The notes below the pieces were generated by a model, which did not search any database, was not told where the DNA came from, and saw nothing but the letters and a program-made list of their open reading frames with translations. 64,000 bases of DNA, from assembly GCA_028023455.1 (NCBI GenBank), contig JAQFVV010006647.1:62001-126000 (forward strand), written 5' to 3'. Below, in pieces: positions 1 to 12,778 of this stretch; positions within the stretch are counted from its first letter, which is position 1, and every line of letters begins with the position of its first letter. Source of the DNA: Epiperipatus broadwayi (lineage: Eukaryota > Onychophora > Udeonychophora > Euonychophora > Peripatidae). A program made the position numbers and the translations under genes.

Positions 1-3000
1 GTCAATCTATGAGTTCAATTCATCAATCAGTCATGCAGTGTTAATAGCTTCATCTGAACATATGATGAACTTCAAACCTTGTCCAAATACCAGTACTCTG
101 CCTGAGATGAAGTAACAGCCTCACAATAAGTGAGAGCCACCCATAATAGTCCCATGAAATAAATAACCATCCTCAACCTTAATAAAACAAGTAACCAGGA
201 TCACCAATCAACAGGAATCCTCCACAGAAGTGTAAAACCAGCCGGCTGATAATAAAACAATTCAGAAACACATTGGAAACACAGGAAGCAATCAACCAAA
301 ATCTCCATGCTCCAAAAACCTAGGTATTTAATAACTTTCTTATTTCCATTTTATAAATTCAAAGTAGTCATTGTCATCCATAAAGCCTCCAGAGTCAGTA
401 GTAAAGGAATTCTATCAATGCATAAAGAACTATTGATGTGCATGTTGGGTTGAATGCCTTATATTTAATATTTATCATACTATTTAATACTTTGTCATTT
501 AATGTTGTTAGATTATATTTTCATGTATATTTAAAATGTGTGTGCATGGTCATATATAAGTACCTTAAATGTTTATGTTAATTAAAAAATATCTAAAGTA
601 GTTTAAAACTTTAATAATTAATGTTAATTAAAATAAACTGTCTTTTAAACTTAAAGCTTTATTTTGTCAGTCAATTCTTTTTGCCACTGGTTAAGAAATA
701 ACTTGTTATTGAATTAAAAAAATAGACTGAGCTAGTTAAGGGATTTTTTGAGCACTGGATTATGGGCCTACTGTCTGAACATGTTAGTTTTAGACTAGCT
801 GGTGCCCAGGGTTTACTCTGAAACAAATAAAGTGTTTGGATAGTAGGGATTTGAATCTAGGAGTCGAGGTGGGCCACAATCTAAATGTGATCATGTTATG
901 TGTTGCATAGTTTAGTCTGATCATGGGTATTATTGACAGCTCTGCTATCAATAGTATTCTCCACTCTGCTCGAACGTGCCAGTTCATTCACGTCATCTTT
1001 ATAATATAAAATTATAAATTTATTATAAATAAGGTTGAAACCCAGCTAACTAAGCTTGCAGAGTAAGTGTGATCATTCAATGGATGGAACATGAGCTGGA
1101 ACTCAAAAAATGTACTTCAAACCCAGTCAGGCCTGAGATTTAGGTCAGGGACCAACCTGGATTTGAACTCATTCCCTAAGCCCCAAATCAAACACCTAAT
1201 GATTAGTATATAAAGATGACACACAAGAATTTATTCTTAAGTCGGGCCCACTAGCAGAGTGGAGAAGGCAATGAGACTTGCATATTAATTACATCAAGAC
1301 TTAACTAAAATAGGTATTCGATAAATTAGGAATCATGGTATGTATTTAAATTATTAACCAAGGGTTTAAAACCCATTCATGAATTTGATAGCAATGCATA
1401 TGCATGGTTGGATGTGTGGAAATGGAGAAAAGATAATTCGAACCACTCAAATAAGTTAGACAATAAAAATAGTTTAATAATATGATAAATTGATTATATG
1501 CATTAGTATGTGCATGAATGAGCAGTCTACTAAGTGGTAGATCATGCCAACAGTTTTCATATGCTCTTTTATTGACTAAATAATATATATAAATGAATAT
1601 ACATCTTTAGTGGGTATGGTATTAAGATGTCAATCATTATAAAATATTGCATAACATTGTTAATAACACTTTTATCTATGGATCTGAAATGTGGTGACCA
1701 ACATATAACTTCAGGGAGTGTTTTCAGATTTATTACATATATAATAAAACTATTTTCACGCCTTTGTGGTCATGAAAGTAAATAAAATACTTTTTGAAAT
1801 TACATTTTGTTACGTATTAGGATGTTTACAAAAGATTCTTTTAGTTGACATTTGGAAGTAAGAACACTTTATTTTCCACAAGGTATATACTCTTAAAATA
1901 CAGAAATAAATTACGATGGTGGGTCTGTATAACAAGACTAAAATAATATTATTAATTAATGATGCTAGTTATATTTGGAATTCATATATATTTGAGCAAA
2001 ACACAATTTTAATATCACAACATTAAAACTAGGTCATGAAGCAAAAAATAATAATGAACTAAGAAGTGGCAGCACTGACATGATGGTGGGGTGATAAAAA
2101 AAATAAAGGTTGTGCTTCTGGATGAATGAAGGCTAAGACCCCATTTTAGGTCAGTGCTTAGAGAAATATAGTTAGGCATGGTATGGGCCAGACATACTGG
2201 ATTCACTGATGTGCAGAGGCCTTTTATATGGAGAAAGTCCCGGGAAGCTCAACTATCCATGGGACAGAACATGAAGAGAAATCCATGGGTTTGATCCTGT
2301 TGCAAACCCCAGATTAGAAGCACGTATATATAATCACAAAAGTCAGCCAAATGTCAGTAACACAGTACAAAGAAATGTCTCTAACTACATGAAGTAATAT
2401 TTACTGCTTTAAAATAAATGACCCTCATTTTAATGCTATAATTATACAAATAATACGCTGATCTGGTATTTTTCTGCCAGCTCATAATCATACATATATA
2501 TGCACACATATTTTGTAAAAATAAAATATATACATTGTAATAAACTTATTTTATTAGAAATAAATAAACACGCACATATATACTTTGTTAAAATATAAAT
2601 ATCGTTTTATAATACATAATTTTAAAAAAATAAATTAACACTTAGTTTTAAAATGGGAATTTAAGAAGTTAAAATAAATTAGATCAAGATCTTGCTTATT
2701 GATAAAAGTTTGTCTTTTGTTTAGTCTTTAAAAAAAATTCTTAAAGATAGAAAGTAAGAGAAAGCAATTAGTTCTATTATTGGGACTTTGACAGTGAAGG
2801 TATTTTTATGCTATCTATTACGCTGATCAATTGGAATGTTTCTTTGGAATTTTACAATAAAATATGAAATAAAAGAAGAGAATATTAAAGATGTGAACTG
2901 AGACTTTGGAAGAAAAAAATATAATTACGGACTTTCCTTTTGTTTAAAAATTAATTAGATTTCTGCCAAAGTCAATATCTAATCTATAAGTTTCAATTTG

Positions 3001-6000
3001 GCTCAGATTGTTGAATAGTAAAGACCTAAAAAGTGCAAGGAGAAAATGTTGAACGGCTAGAGCTAACAGAACTTTCCCTTTTGGGAACCTCTTGCTATTG
3101 CCACCTGGAACTGCCTTGTAAATGCCGGACAGAGAGAGCTAGCCGAGGAGAAAGGACTGGAAGACGACACGGACAAACCACGAAGAATATAGAGTGAAAT
3201 ATTCCACCCACACAGGATCTACACTGATCAATCAGGATAAATTTTTTTTTTGTTGTAATTTCAAGAGACATTTGCGTAATAGGTTTAAAAAAAAAAAGAA
3301 AGAAAAGCCTTCACTTCAAATATCTCAAAGTTTCAGCAATAGAAAGGGAGGGATATAGTCTTTAAGTAGATGTACTTACTAATTTAAATTAACCCACATT
3401 ATATTGTTTTTTTTTTATTATTTAATTTTTTGTTACGGCCTATTAATTAAACTTACCTTTAGTTTCTATGATTGTTGTTCGTATAATGTATAGATAGGGA
3501 TAAGAAAAATTGTATACTCGATCTAAGAACAAGTAAAAGATTTAGCATTAGAAAGAGGAGGTTTGAGTGCTTTATTTTTAACAAACGCACTCTTATAGTA
3601 AGTCACCCTGGAGTTCACTCATAGATATATACCATGATATTTGATGAAATATTGTATAATTGGTAAAGTGACGGCGCATGATCCTTCGAGAATGATACAT
3701 GCTAAATCTTGATTAGAAAGAAAAAGGATCGGGAGGGTTTGATTTGACAAATGCAAGGAAAGGGAATAACCAACAAATAGAATAAAGGTTAATAAATATC
3801 TCAACAATATTTAAGCGTTGATCTGTTTTGTTTCTTTTTTAGTTATTATAATTAATTCTTATCTTTCATTTTGTAGTCTTTTGGTCTGTTAAAAAGAAAA
3901 TAATTTTAAGGTTTGCAATTGGTGATTGCCGTTCGTAAATAAATTAACTATTATTATAGAAAATTTTATAATACGGTCTAGGCAGAAATGTTTAGTGGCG
4001 CCCTTGAATGGCCACTGTACATTGCAATCTCGTAAAATTTAAGAGCGTAAATGTTTTTTTTACAATGCTATGACTTAATAATATATGTATAGAGAGAAGA
4101 TTTAATTTAGTAAAAGAAACATTAAAATTTACACTCTCCTTCCTTTTCTGCTATTTAAAATGATTCAATCTCACCTTCGTGGATTTTATAATAATTGGGA
4201 TACTTGAGTATTTGATATTTTAAGAGTATAAAAAATAAAGTAAAAACTAATGGTTATATAGAGAAACAAATAATAGGTTACCCTTTCAGAATTGATTAAA
4301 AACATTTTAAAATATTTTATAGCATTAATTACCTTCAGTGATTGAGTTATCCCAATTTGAAGATACATAAATAATTTTATACTAAAACTAATAAATACAT
4401 CATGTTCTGAGGGAACATTAATAACCTCAATTCATCAAGGTTTAATTTAAAAAAAAAGGATTTTAGAAATTAAGGTTGCCAGGTTGCTTTAGATTGGCAT
4501 ATTAAAAATAGTAAAGAAAAATACACAATTAAATAATGAATGCGTATAAATAAATGACCACACCAAAGTTAAAGAAAGTTGGAGCATATGAGAGAGAATT
4601 AGATTTATAGAAATTATTTGAGAGCAAATTACATTTTTATGTAATAGAAATATACAAAGTTAAATAATTCATAAAGAAAACTTGATAGTAGAATTCAAGA
4701 TTAGTTAGGCTAGATTTAGTTTCAAGTGGTGGCATAAAAATAGTTACCTTGCACAATTTTAAGAGTCCATTATAAAAGTCTGGCTCGTGCATGGCAGTTA
4801 AGAGATCAATGTAAGTTCTTTTTGGTGACAGCAAGTTTCTATTCAGCATTCCAGAGTTCTCATTTCAGGCTCTTCCTTCATTTCAGGGCAGCAGCAAGAT
4901 GGCACCATAGCGGGAGACAAAGGGTCAGAAAGGGTGATTGGTTTTCTACTCATTCATCATCTTAAATTTCAGAGTGGAATGGAGTATAGTGGCAACACAG
5001 TTTTCTCAGCAATAACTCTTTTTTTGGTGTTCAAAATCAGTCTGTTTTATATCCCACTCAGGTATTTGTGGAAAACTTTTAATTTTAATCACTAGCTCAA
5101 AACACAATCTTCAATCTCAAAGAAATACTATGTTTTCTTTGTCCATTGTTTTTGAAGATGCAATCATTAGATAATGTTCCAAAAATGTATTCAAATCTAT
5201 TTCCAGATTGGAAATAGATTTGACAAAACTGTTTATAACAAAAGTACAATCCATTAATTTTATTCCTTTTTTATTTTTAGTAAAACCTTAATTAAAATAT
5301 TCTTTCCCAAAACTGAAACAATATTGTGTTTCCAATCCTTTAATTATTTCTGAACAATTAACAGTTGCATCTTCCATCTTGGATTTTACATAAATATCTA
5401 CTTTAATAAAAAAAAAAATTAAAGACAAGTTTTATAAACATACAATAAAATATTTATATTATTAGTATTTCGTTAGTATATATATATGCTTCCATAGTGT
5501 ATATATATATATATTGTAACAGAATATAATATTCCGTTACATTATTTTAAAATGAAAATAAAAAGATCGTAAATAAAAATTGATTTATTAAAAAAAAAAA
5601 ACTTAAAAACTGAAAATTAAAAGTTGTTTAATATATATATATATTGTCACACAGATGGAAAACTTAAACTATTTTAAGAAAAAGTATTTGAAAGTATTTT
5701 TTTTTTGTAAAAAAGTAAAAATATAAAGATTGATATTTTAAAAATAGAAATAATGTTGATTTCTATAATCTTAGAAAATGGAAATGATTGTTTTATTAAT
5801 TAAATGATTGTTCAAAAGCAAACTAACCCTTGAGGCACTTAAAATAAATTAAATGGTAAGAGAATACAAAGAAATTAAATGACCAATGCAAACACCAGAA
5901 ATGTCAGCACGGACCATAATTGAAACACCAGAGGATTAGTGACATCTTGCAGGTTGAATCCAAAGATTGGATGATAAGAGACTAATAAAAATATAAAAGC

Positions 6001-9000
6001 CAAATTATTATTATAATTGGGATCTGAGAGCTGACTATGAATACATCATTATAACTAGCTATATTGCAGATTTTCACGATGTGGAAGTCTGCAATAAATT
6101 TAATTTTCCGGACAACCAGCTGAGGCCTATTGATGACAGTTCCTGACCAAATTTATGGCAAGTAGCGGTTTCATTTCAAAGAAGGACAAAATCTACAAAA
6201 GTGATCATGAAGATGGACTCCTAAATCTACTCAATCCGTAAAGTATGAACTCTTGTGTCTATCTAATAAGAACTTTTCTAAAATTGCAATTAATAGCTGA
6301 AAATAAGAACTCTTATCTGACTTAAAGAATGCAAATTCAATTATTAATATTTTTTATGCAGATGTTTAAGCAATCATTTCCATTTCATTTTTTTTGTGTG
6401 TGTGTATTATGTTTTAACTAAAATGTATTAAATTTAAAGTTGGGTGTAGATAGCTGCATGGATAAAGATTAATAACTATGTTTAAATTCGTTTATGTTTA
6501 ATTTAAGGGATTTTAATTTCAGGCTATTTGTTTCGTAGTTAGGGCAATGCTTGTGGAGGGATATATGGGTGTTTATATTAATGTAATGTGAAGCGTGTTT
6601 AGCATACAGGGCAACGTGCCCAACTGAATGCATGACCCCAAAGAGGCAGTCATATCGTTGAAATGGTCGCAGATGTATTTCCTGCACCATTGACCCCTTC
6701 TAGCTCTATGGACAGGGATTTATAAGATGGCAGAAAGACCGCTCTCCCCCATACGTAGCACTCTTTAAAAAAATTATATACATGATTCCTTAGTCAGGCA
6801 GATGCACTTTCCTGTTCTGGACACGGATCATTTCCTTCAAATAATATCATGCTGTCAGATGCACATTCCTGTCGGCATGGTTTTATGCTAGCATCTTCAT
6901 ATTACATTGGTTGCAAATATATATCTGGAAGCTGACATTGGGTTGGCTACGAACTTTTAGTCTGAGATTGAATGAATGTTTTGATAAGTTTTTAAGTGAA
7001 AAAAAATCTATGTAGACTATCTATACTCAACATGCTAAAGTAAAATATAATTTAAATATCCATCTGTGCAATCTATTTAAATAGTAATTTGAATTTAAAT
7101 TAAAAAAAAATATTAATGTTAAAATCTAAAAATAAATTTATTCCTCAATTTTAAATGTGCGTTAATAAAAATCTATTTGTGTGTTAATTACTGGCAGTGG
7201 CTTCTTTTATTTTATTGTTTTAAATATTAATATATTTTGAGAATCTAAATCTATTAAAACTTATAAAAATGTTTAAATCTCTGCTACTCTATGAGCTAGT
7301 GACATTGGGCAAATGGTCAGAATAATATATATAAAAATTTTTTTTGAATCTTAACTTACATATCTGCCTACTATATAAATTTTTCTAGGTTCAAATGCCT
7401 AGATGGCGCCCTCGTACGGCAGATACGGTAAGGCTCATTTCAGTGACCGTTAAAATATATATATCTGAACCACACCTATGTACTTTAATAGAGAAAAAGA
7501 TTAATAATAAAAATGTTATTAAAAAGTTAAATTTATAAGTTTTAGGCATGCTTCTCAGAAATATATACATGAAATATACATACATAAATAAAAGAGGAGA
7601 TGGGACACAGGGTTTGAATTTAGGTTAGTAATTTCCAAATGGGTAGAACCATGAAGCTCAATCTTGGGCTAAGATTGACTGCTTCAATATATAGAATAAA
7701 TTTTATATGTGTTTTTAAAAATATAGTAATAAGTATAAAACTAAGATATTTATTATTTTAAAATAATATTATAATTTTAAATAAAAGAAACAGAAACCAG
7801 TCATAAGTGAATGGGGAGAAAATTAAAATAAATATATTTCTATGGGAACCAACAGAAGCTTCCAAAACTCGTCTGTTTTTCAAGAAACAGAGGGAAGAAT
7901 TGTAGCAAACTTGGTCGACATGTCTTATATTAGAAAGAACTTAATATAAAATTTTATAAGTATTTTAAGTTATATTATACATTTTATGGAGTAGAGAATC
8001 CTCCAGGATGCTTTTCTGACCTTTTCAGCAGTGTAGCAGAATATAGAACTGCAAACAAAAATATGCCTTAAAAATTAATCTTGATTCTGAATGCTGAAAA
8101 AATATGACAGTTAATTGCTATAATAGGAAGACTAGTCATCTAAAGTAATAATCTCATGTAAATGTACTTTTATAAATTAATCTGTGAATCTGCCCATTTT
8201 AAATGCTCAGAAGAAAATTACAATGGAAACTCTCATAAGAAATCTGCCCCGGAAGGAACCTAAAGAATTAAAAATATTATATTGCCAGAAAACATTAAAA
8301 TTTAATGATTAATGTTCATGTTCCCATGCTTATGGATACAAAATGTACATTTGAGCTTACAAAGATGTTAAAATAAATCAAGCGAACTTTCTATAGATAT
8401 CTTCAAAGTGATTTTAAGTTACAAAGATTTTTTCCCTCTCACACTGATTATCATATAAGTTTCTTAATTGTAAATATATAAATAGATGTTTTTAATTATC
8501 ATTACTATCATATGATACTATTCTTTCATTAAAGTTATTGTTTGCTGTTAATAATTTTGTTCTTCATCCGAACCAAGATGATTATTTATTTTGTTAATGT
8601 AATATATTATTAGGTGGAGGAGGATAACCATCAGGAAATATAATTGAATGTGTATGGAAACTTGTTTTTATGCACATTCAATTTGATCATTGTTTAAGAC
8701 TGGTACCAATATATCAATTAAAAATAAATTGTACATATTCACTCCACCTTGTTACAATCACCCTTTAGTTATCATAAATTCCCCTAGACAAAAATTTAAT
8801 TTGCCAAATATTGTTATTGTTTTTATTATTTAATTGTTAACTGAATTCATTACCAATTGTTATTTAATAGGATGCTTACCATTATATTATATATATATAT
8901 GTGATCTCATATTATCCTGAAAAATGTATCTTAAACAAATGGATGTAAAGATAAATATATCATTTTTCAGCACTGGAACAACAAAATAATTTTAGGGTCT

Positions 9001-9040
9001 TAGTTACCCAAACTTTATTAAGTAGCTAATAATAATATAA
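1..9040. other. AT-rich intergenic DNA upstream of the BRMS1L-like gene
   Basis: No open frame here resembles a known protein; the open stretches are 60-73 codons long and of low complexity, as expected by chance. The sequence contains short AT microsatellites (around 5478-5515, 5628-5642 and 8885-8901), A/T homopolymers and one perfect hairpin at 5191-5223. Slightly more GC-rich patches occur near 3050-3230 and 6600-6760, but I could not assign them to a gene or element. Some may be old, unrecognised transposon debris. Confidence 0.6.
5191..5223. repeat. Perfect 14-bp hairpin
   Basis: TCAAATCTATTTCC at 5191-5204 is followed by a 5-nt loop (AGATT) and by its exact reverse complement at 5210-5223. 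No transposon ends or T-tract make it a recognisable element or terminator. Confidence 0.7.
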
Positions 9041-9676
9041 TGTAGCCATCCTGGATAATTACAAAATTTGTTTAAAGAAACAAAGATAAAAAGATTAATA
9101 ATAAATTCAAGAGTTTATTTTACCCTGCATAACAATAATATTAATGGAATAGGATTAATAAATCAACTGCCAATTTTCTATTTGAACATAAAGCCAATCT
9201 TGATAACTTAACAATTCAAATCTTGGAAGATAAACAATGTATACATATATTTTTACTTCTGTAGTTCTGTAAGCATGTTACTTCTTACACACATCACTTG
9301 AGCTAGTCTAATTAGATTTTGATTGGACTTCATTTCCACTATTAATACTGCACAATTATTTTGAACTAGTTTGTTTTAAACTCTTGCTTTTTTTTTCTTC
9401 TTCACATAACTACTTCTTCTTTAGATTCAGGTTAACCATTTCTCTTTCTGACTACCTTAGAAGTTTAGAAGGCATTTTATTAACTTTGTTAATTTGCATA
9501 AGGTTAGACTTTATTGAAATGCAAAATTAGCCTGTTGATTCTTGCAGTAAACTAATTTTCTTTTCAGCATATCATTATTATTTCTGGACTGTTCTAACAT
9601 GTCTATTCTGACTGGCCTATACATACACATACAACTTTATTAATAAAGGTTTATATACACAGCCATTCAGTGTACA
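9041..9676 (-). repeat. 3' LTR of the old Ty3/Gypsy element
   Basis: This copy aligns along its whole length with 12142-12778, sharing stretches such as CTGGATAATTA near its left edge, TTTAAAGAAACAAA, and TTATTAATAAAG near its right edge. On the element's strand it begins TGTACA, matching the usual TG start of LTRs. Confidence 0.8.
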
Positions 9677-9845
9677 ATATCTCTCCAGAAATAAGCATAA
9701 TTTTATTCACAAATAAATCTTATATTATTGCTTTATTTACAATGTAATCTTGTAACTTGGTCAGTTTTTCTCTGCATTTGGGTAAGACTTGTATGTGGTC
9801 GATATCTTTTTTCATCTTGATTTGTTGTTGTTATCTTTATTCTTC

Positions 9846-10430
9846 TTACTGTTTGATTATCTCTTCTTGTTCATAATTTGATTCTATAGTTTCATCTATC
9901 TGTGCTTTTAAGTTTGTGTTAACAGAAACATCAGTCTTATTATTCTTTAGTTCTATACATGAAGTAGTAACTATATTCTCTAATATTTCGTCTGTCATTC
10001 TTTTATGGCATCTTAAAACTCTCTCACTTTCTAACTTTGTTTCACGTGTTTGTGCAGACACAATTTTACTAATTATTCCCAGTAGCCATATATTCTTAAT
10101 TACATCTCTAATCCATTGTAAAGTATACATTTTCCAAATCTTCATCTTTTTTTTTTTACTTTATCTGGAATTAAACTAGATAAGTGTGTTCTCACACATC
10201 GTTTCATTAATAATTCTGCCAAAGTTTTCTTCATAGCTGAACTAAATATTCAGTCCTGATATTCTTTAACTGATAACTTCACTAACTTCTGGAAAGCTTT
10301 ATAACTTCTTACAGTTTTTCCAATACCACTATGTATGTTCGGCTACCAAATATATGAATGAGCTTGTTCCTTCATACGTGCAATTCATATGTGTTCTTTG
10401 TGTAGCAACTGTAAAACACATATTCTGCCT
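9846..10430 (-). pseudogene. Ty3/Gypsy integrase remnant (H2C2 finger plus C-terminal part)
   Basis: Read on the minus strand, 10430 to ~10330 gives an integrase H2C2 zinc-binding segment: a leucine-rich start, HKEH, then RMKEQAHSYIW, interrupted by two stop codons. After ~10255 the sequence jumps to a segment around 10170-10250 with the KTLAELLMKR motif typical of the end of the Gypsy integrase core, so most of the DDE core has been deleted. The open stretch 9846-10145 continues with WIRD, NIWLLGIISKI and RVLRCHK, matching the C-terminal tail where Gypsy integrases usually read 'W-[VI]-R ... W-x-x-G-x-I ... R-[VW]-x-R-H'. It is not functional. Confidence 0.75.
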
Positions 10431-10536
10431 TCAGGTAAAATCATTTCATAGTCCATAATAAGAATGCATTAATGGCAAGTTGATAAAATCTCCCAGACAT
10501 TCCAAATTTCTGTAGATAAATTATTTGGTCTTTTCC

Positions 10537-11060
10537 TGAAGGTTTGTGATGATGGTCCTTTTGCTCTATTTATATATTGGACTATTTCCATCATCTAATA
10601 TTAAGTATTGAATCTCTTTAAAAAAATTTAACTTTATTTAAAAATTGTAGATGACCATCTGCTTTTTATCCAATTGTATATGGCACTATACATTTTATTC
10701 TTTATATTCTTATACAGCAATGGAAGTTTATTTTGGACATATATTTTTTACTATTTATTTGCTTGAAGGTTTGTGATGATGGTATATTAGATGTGCTAAT
10801 ATATTGAATTATTACCATCATTTATCAATAATTGTTGTATGTATAAAAAGTTTTAAATTTTATTTAAACTTTTCAAATACAAACTTGTTAATAATAACAC
10901 ACAAATAGATAACAGAGGTTAGTAATCTGAGTTCTCTATATATTGTCTGTTATTATTAACATGTTGTTTGTATTTAAAAAGTTTAAATAAACTTTAAATT
11001 TTTTTAAATATTCAACAATTACTGATAGATGGTGGAAATAGTTTAACATATTATCACATT
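10537..11060. repeat. Internal repeated and inverted segments within the Gypsy remnant
   Basis: Two direct copies begin with AAGGTTTGTGATGATGG (near 10539 and 10765). The second is also mirrored by an inverted copy: roughly 10800-10905 pairs imperfectly with 10950-11055, both reading AACAATTAYTGATARATG and GTTATTATTAACA on the relevant strands. The palindromic form suggests a small foldback or MITE-like insertion in the element interior. No clean termini or target duplication were found. Confidence 0.5.
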
Positions 11061-11324
11061 TATTTTTTATTGTAATAGTTTTAACATGTATTTTACTTAT
11101 TCCCCAAACATTGACATTCTTCATTGATCCCTTGCCTTGATTTCCTATTCAATGGTAAATCAATTTCAGACTTTTGAAATTTGTTACTGCAAATCTTTAT
11201 TTTTAACAATTTTAGACATATCATTGCTTTCTTTCAACTTCATCACAATTGTAAATTTCTTAAACACTTCTTTCCTCAATTTACTTTTTACTAGTAAATC
11301 CTTTTTTCTTTGCTGTTTTCTATT

Positions 11325-11366
11325 GCAGATCTTTGCCAAATGACTTGTCATTCTGCAGATAAAACA
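11325..11366 (-). pseudogene. Gag CCHC zinc knuckle of the Gypsy remnant
   Basis: The 14 codons on the minus strand read CFICRMTSHLAKIC, a perfect C-x2-C-x4-H-x4-C zinc knuckle. This nucleic-acid-binding motif lies at the end of retroviral and Gypsy Gag proteins. It lies downstream of the gag fragment at 11524-11739, as expected for a minus-strand element, but not in one open frame with it. Confidence 0.8.
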
Positions 11367-11523
11367 TAACTTTTAAAGAAACACATTTTTTAATATGGAT
11401 CCTTCTTTGCAACAATAATAAATCTTGGGCTCCTTTCTATCAAATTTATCTATCGTCTGTGCATTATAATATTTATGTATTTGGTTTAGCTTCTTCATTC
11501 ACAATTTTAAATTCTTGCAAATA

Positions 11524-11739
11524 CTATAAGATAGTTTCATATGCTATCCTCCATTCAATAGCAGTCTTATATATTAGTGTTGATTCATTTAGAAGCATTT
11601 TTCTAAACCTAACATCTTTGATACCCCAAAGTAACTGGTCCAATAATATCCCATTAATATAATCCTTGAATTTGCAATCCTTCATCAAAGTCCATAATAT
11701 TAAATCATATAGTTTCATTTTGTGATTGCATCTTACCAC
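11524..11739 (-). pseudogene. Ty3/Gypsy gag fragment
   Basis: A 71-codon open stretch whose middle, QLLWGIKDVRFRKMLL, resembles the Gypsy gag segment that usually reads 'F-[VI]-x-G-[IL]-[RK]-D-x-x-[IF]-[RQ]-[KR]-x-L-L'. It is followed by a typical '...YKTAIE' segment. The start has been lost and the frame breaks on both sides. Together with the nearby zinc knuckle and integrase remnant it types the element. Confidence 0.7.
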
Positions 11740-12141
11740 AGAAATAAAGATGTACTTTGATGTTATTAGTTTAAAATAGGCATTTAGTTTTATTAATAAC
11801 TCTTCATATGCAATTTTTTTCAGGCTGCTTCAGATCACATAAACAATTTGTCAAATTTAAGATATTATGACATCTATAGTAAGGAGGCAACTTTCAGTTT
11901 ATTGCCAATTATTCCATTCACAAGCAACTATTTATTCACGTAGCTCATGTATATCTGCCACTGTCCCAAATTCAAAGGTTATTGTTAGATTGTTATGCAT
12001 ATTTCCTGAATTATCCTAAGCACTAACATGTACTTTCAGGTTGTAAGGCTGCAGCATAATAATTTTACAGCTATCCATTTTTTACTGCATCACAGGTTAC
12101 TCCAATGACGTGCCAATTAATGTAACTAGGCCAAACAATAT

Positions 12142-12778
12142 CCTGGTAGCTGGATAATTATATAATTAATTTAAAGAAACAAACACAAAAAGATTAATAA
12201 TACATTCAAAAGATTTATTTTATTCTGAATAACAATGATATTAGTAGAATAGAATTATTAGATCAACTGGCAATTTGCTAGTTGAATATAATATCAATCT
12301 TGATCACATAACAGTTCATATCACAGAAGAGAAATAATATATACATATATCTTTACAACTGTAGTTTTACAGCATCTTACTGCTCACATACATCTCCTGA
12401 GTTAGTCTAGATTTTAATTGGAAATTGTTTCCTCTGCTAATATTGCACAATTAGTTTTCACTCTAAACTTAGTCTGCTTTCAACTCTTGCCTTTTACCTC
12501 TCCTTCAGTTTACTACTTCTTCAGATTCAAGTTAACCACTTCTCTCCAACTACATTAGAAGTTCAGCAGACATTTTATCACCTTTGCTAATTTGCATAAG
12601 ATTTGACTTTATTGAGATGCAAATTAGTCTGTTGTTTCTTGCAGCAAATTAATTTTCTTTATCTGCCTACCGTTATTATTTCTGGAGTGTTCTAACACTG
12701 CCTATACTGACCAGCCTGCACCTACATGTACAACATTATTAATAAAGTTATATATTCACAACCAATTAATAGACAACA
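12142..12778 (-). repeat. 5' LTR of the old Ty3/Gypsy element
   Basis: Direct-repeat partner of 9041-9676. On the element's strand it begins TGTTGT and carries the same internal landmarks as the left copy. Many substitutions and small indels relative to its partner indicate an old insertion. Confidence 0.8.

Larger units (their letters stand above)
9041..12778 (-). mobile_element. Old, internally deleted Ty3/Gypsy LTR retrotransposon
   Basis: Two direct repeats of about 636 bp (9041-9676 and ~12142-12778) flank a 2.5-kb interior. On the minus strand the interior reads, in order, a gag fragment, a CCHC zinc knuckle, then the H2C2 zinc finger and the C-terminal part of an integrase. This order and the integrase signature are those of Ty3/Gypsy elements, so the right repeat is the 5' LTR. 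Protease, reverse transcriptase, RNase H and most of the integrase core are missing. Stops and frameshifts, plus many LTR mismatches (I estimate roughly 80% identity by eye), mark it as an old, dead copy. It lies about 1 kb upstream of the BRMS1L-like start codon. Outer ends are accurate only to a few bases, and I could not define a target duplication. Confidence 0.85.

Noticed and set aside
1249-1261. A-box-like string TAGCAGAGTGG
   Set aside because: No B box follows within a plausible distance.
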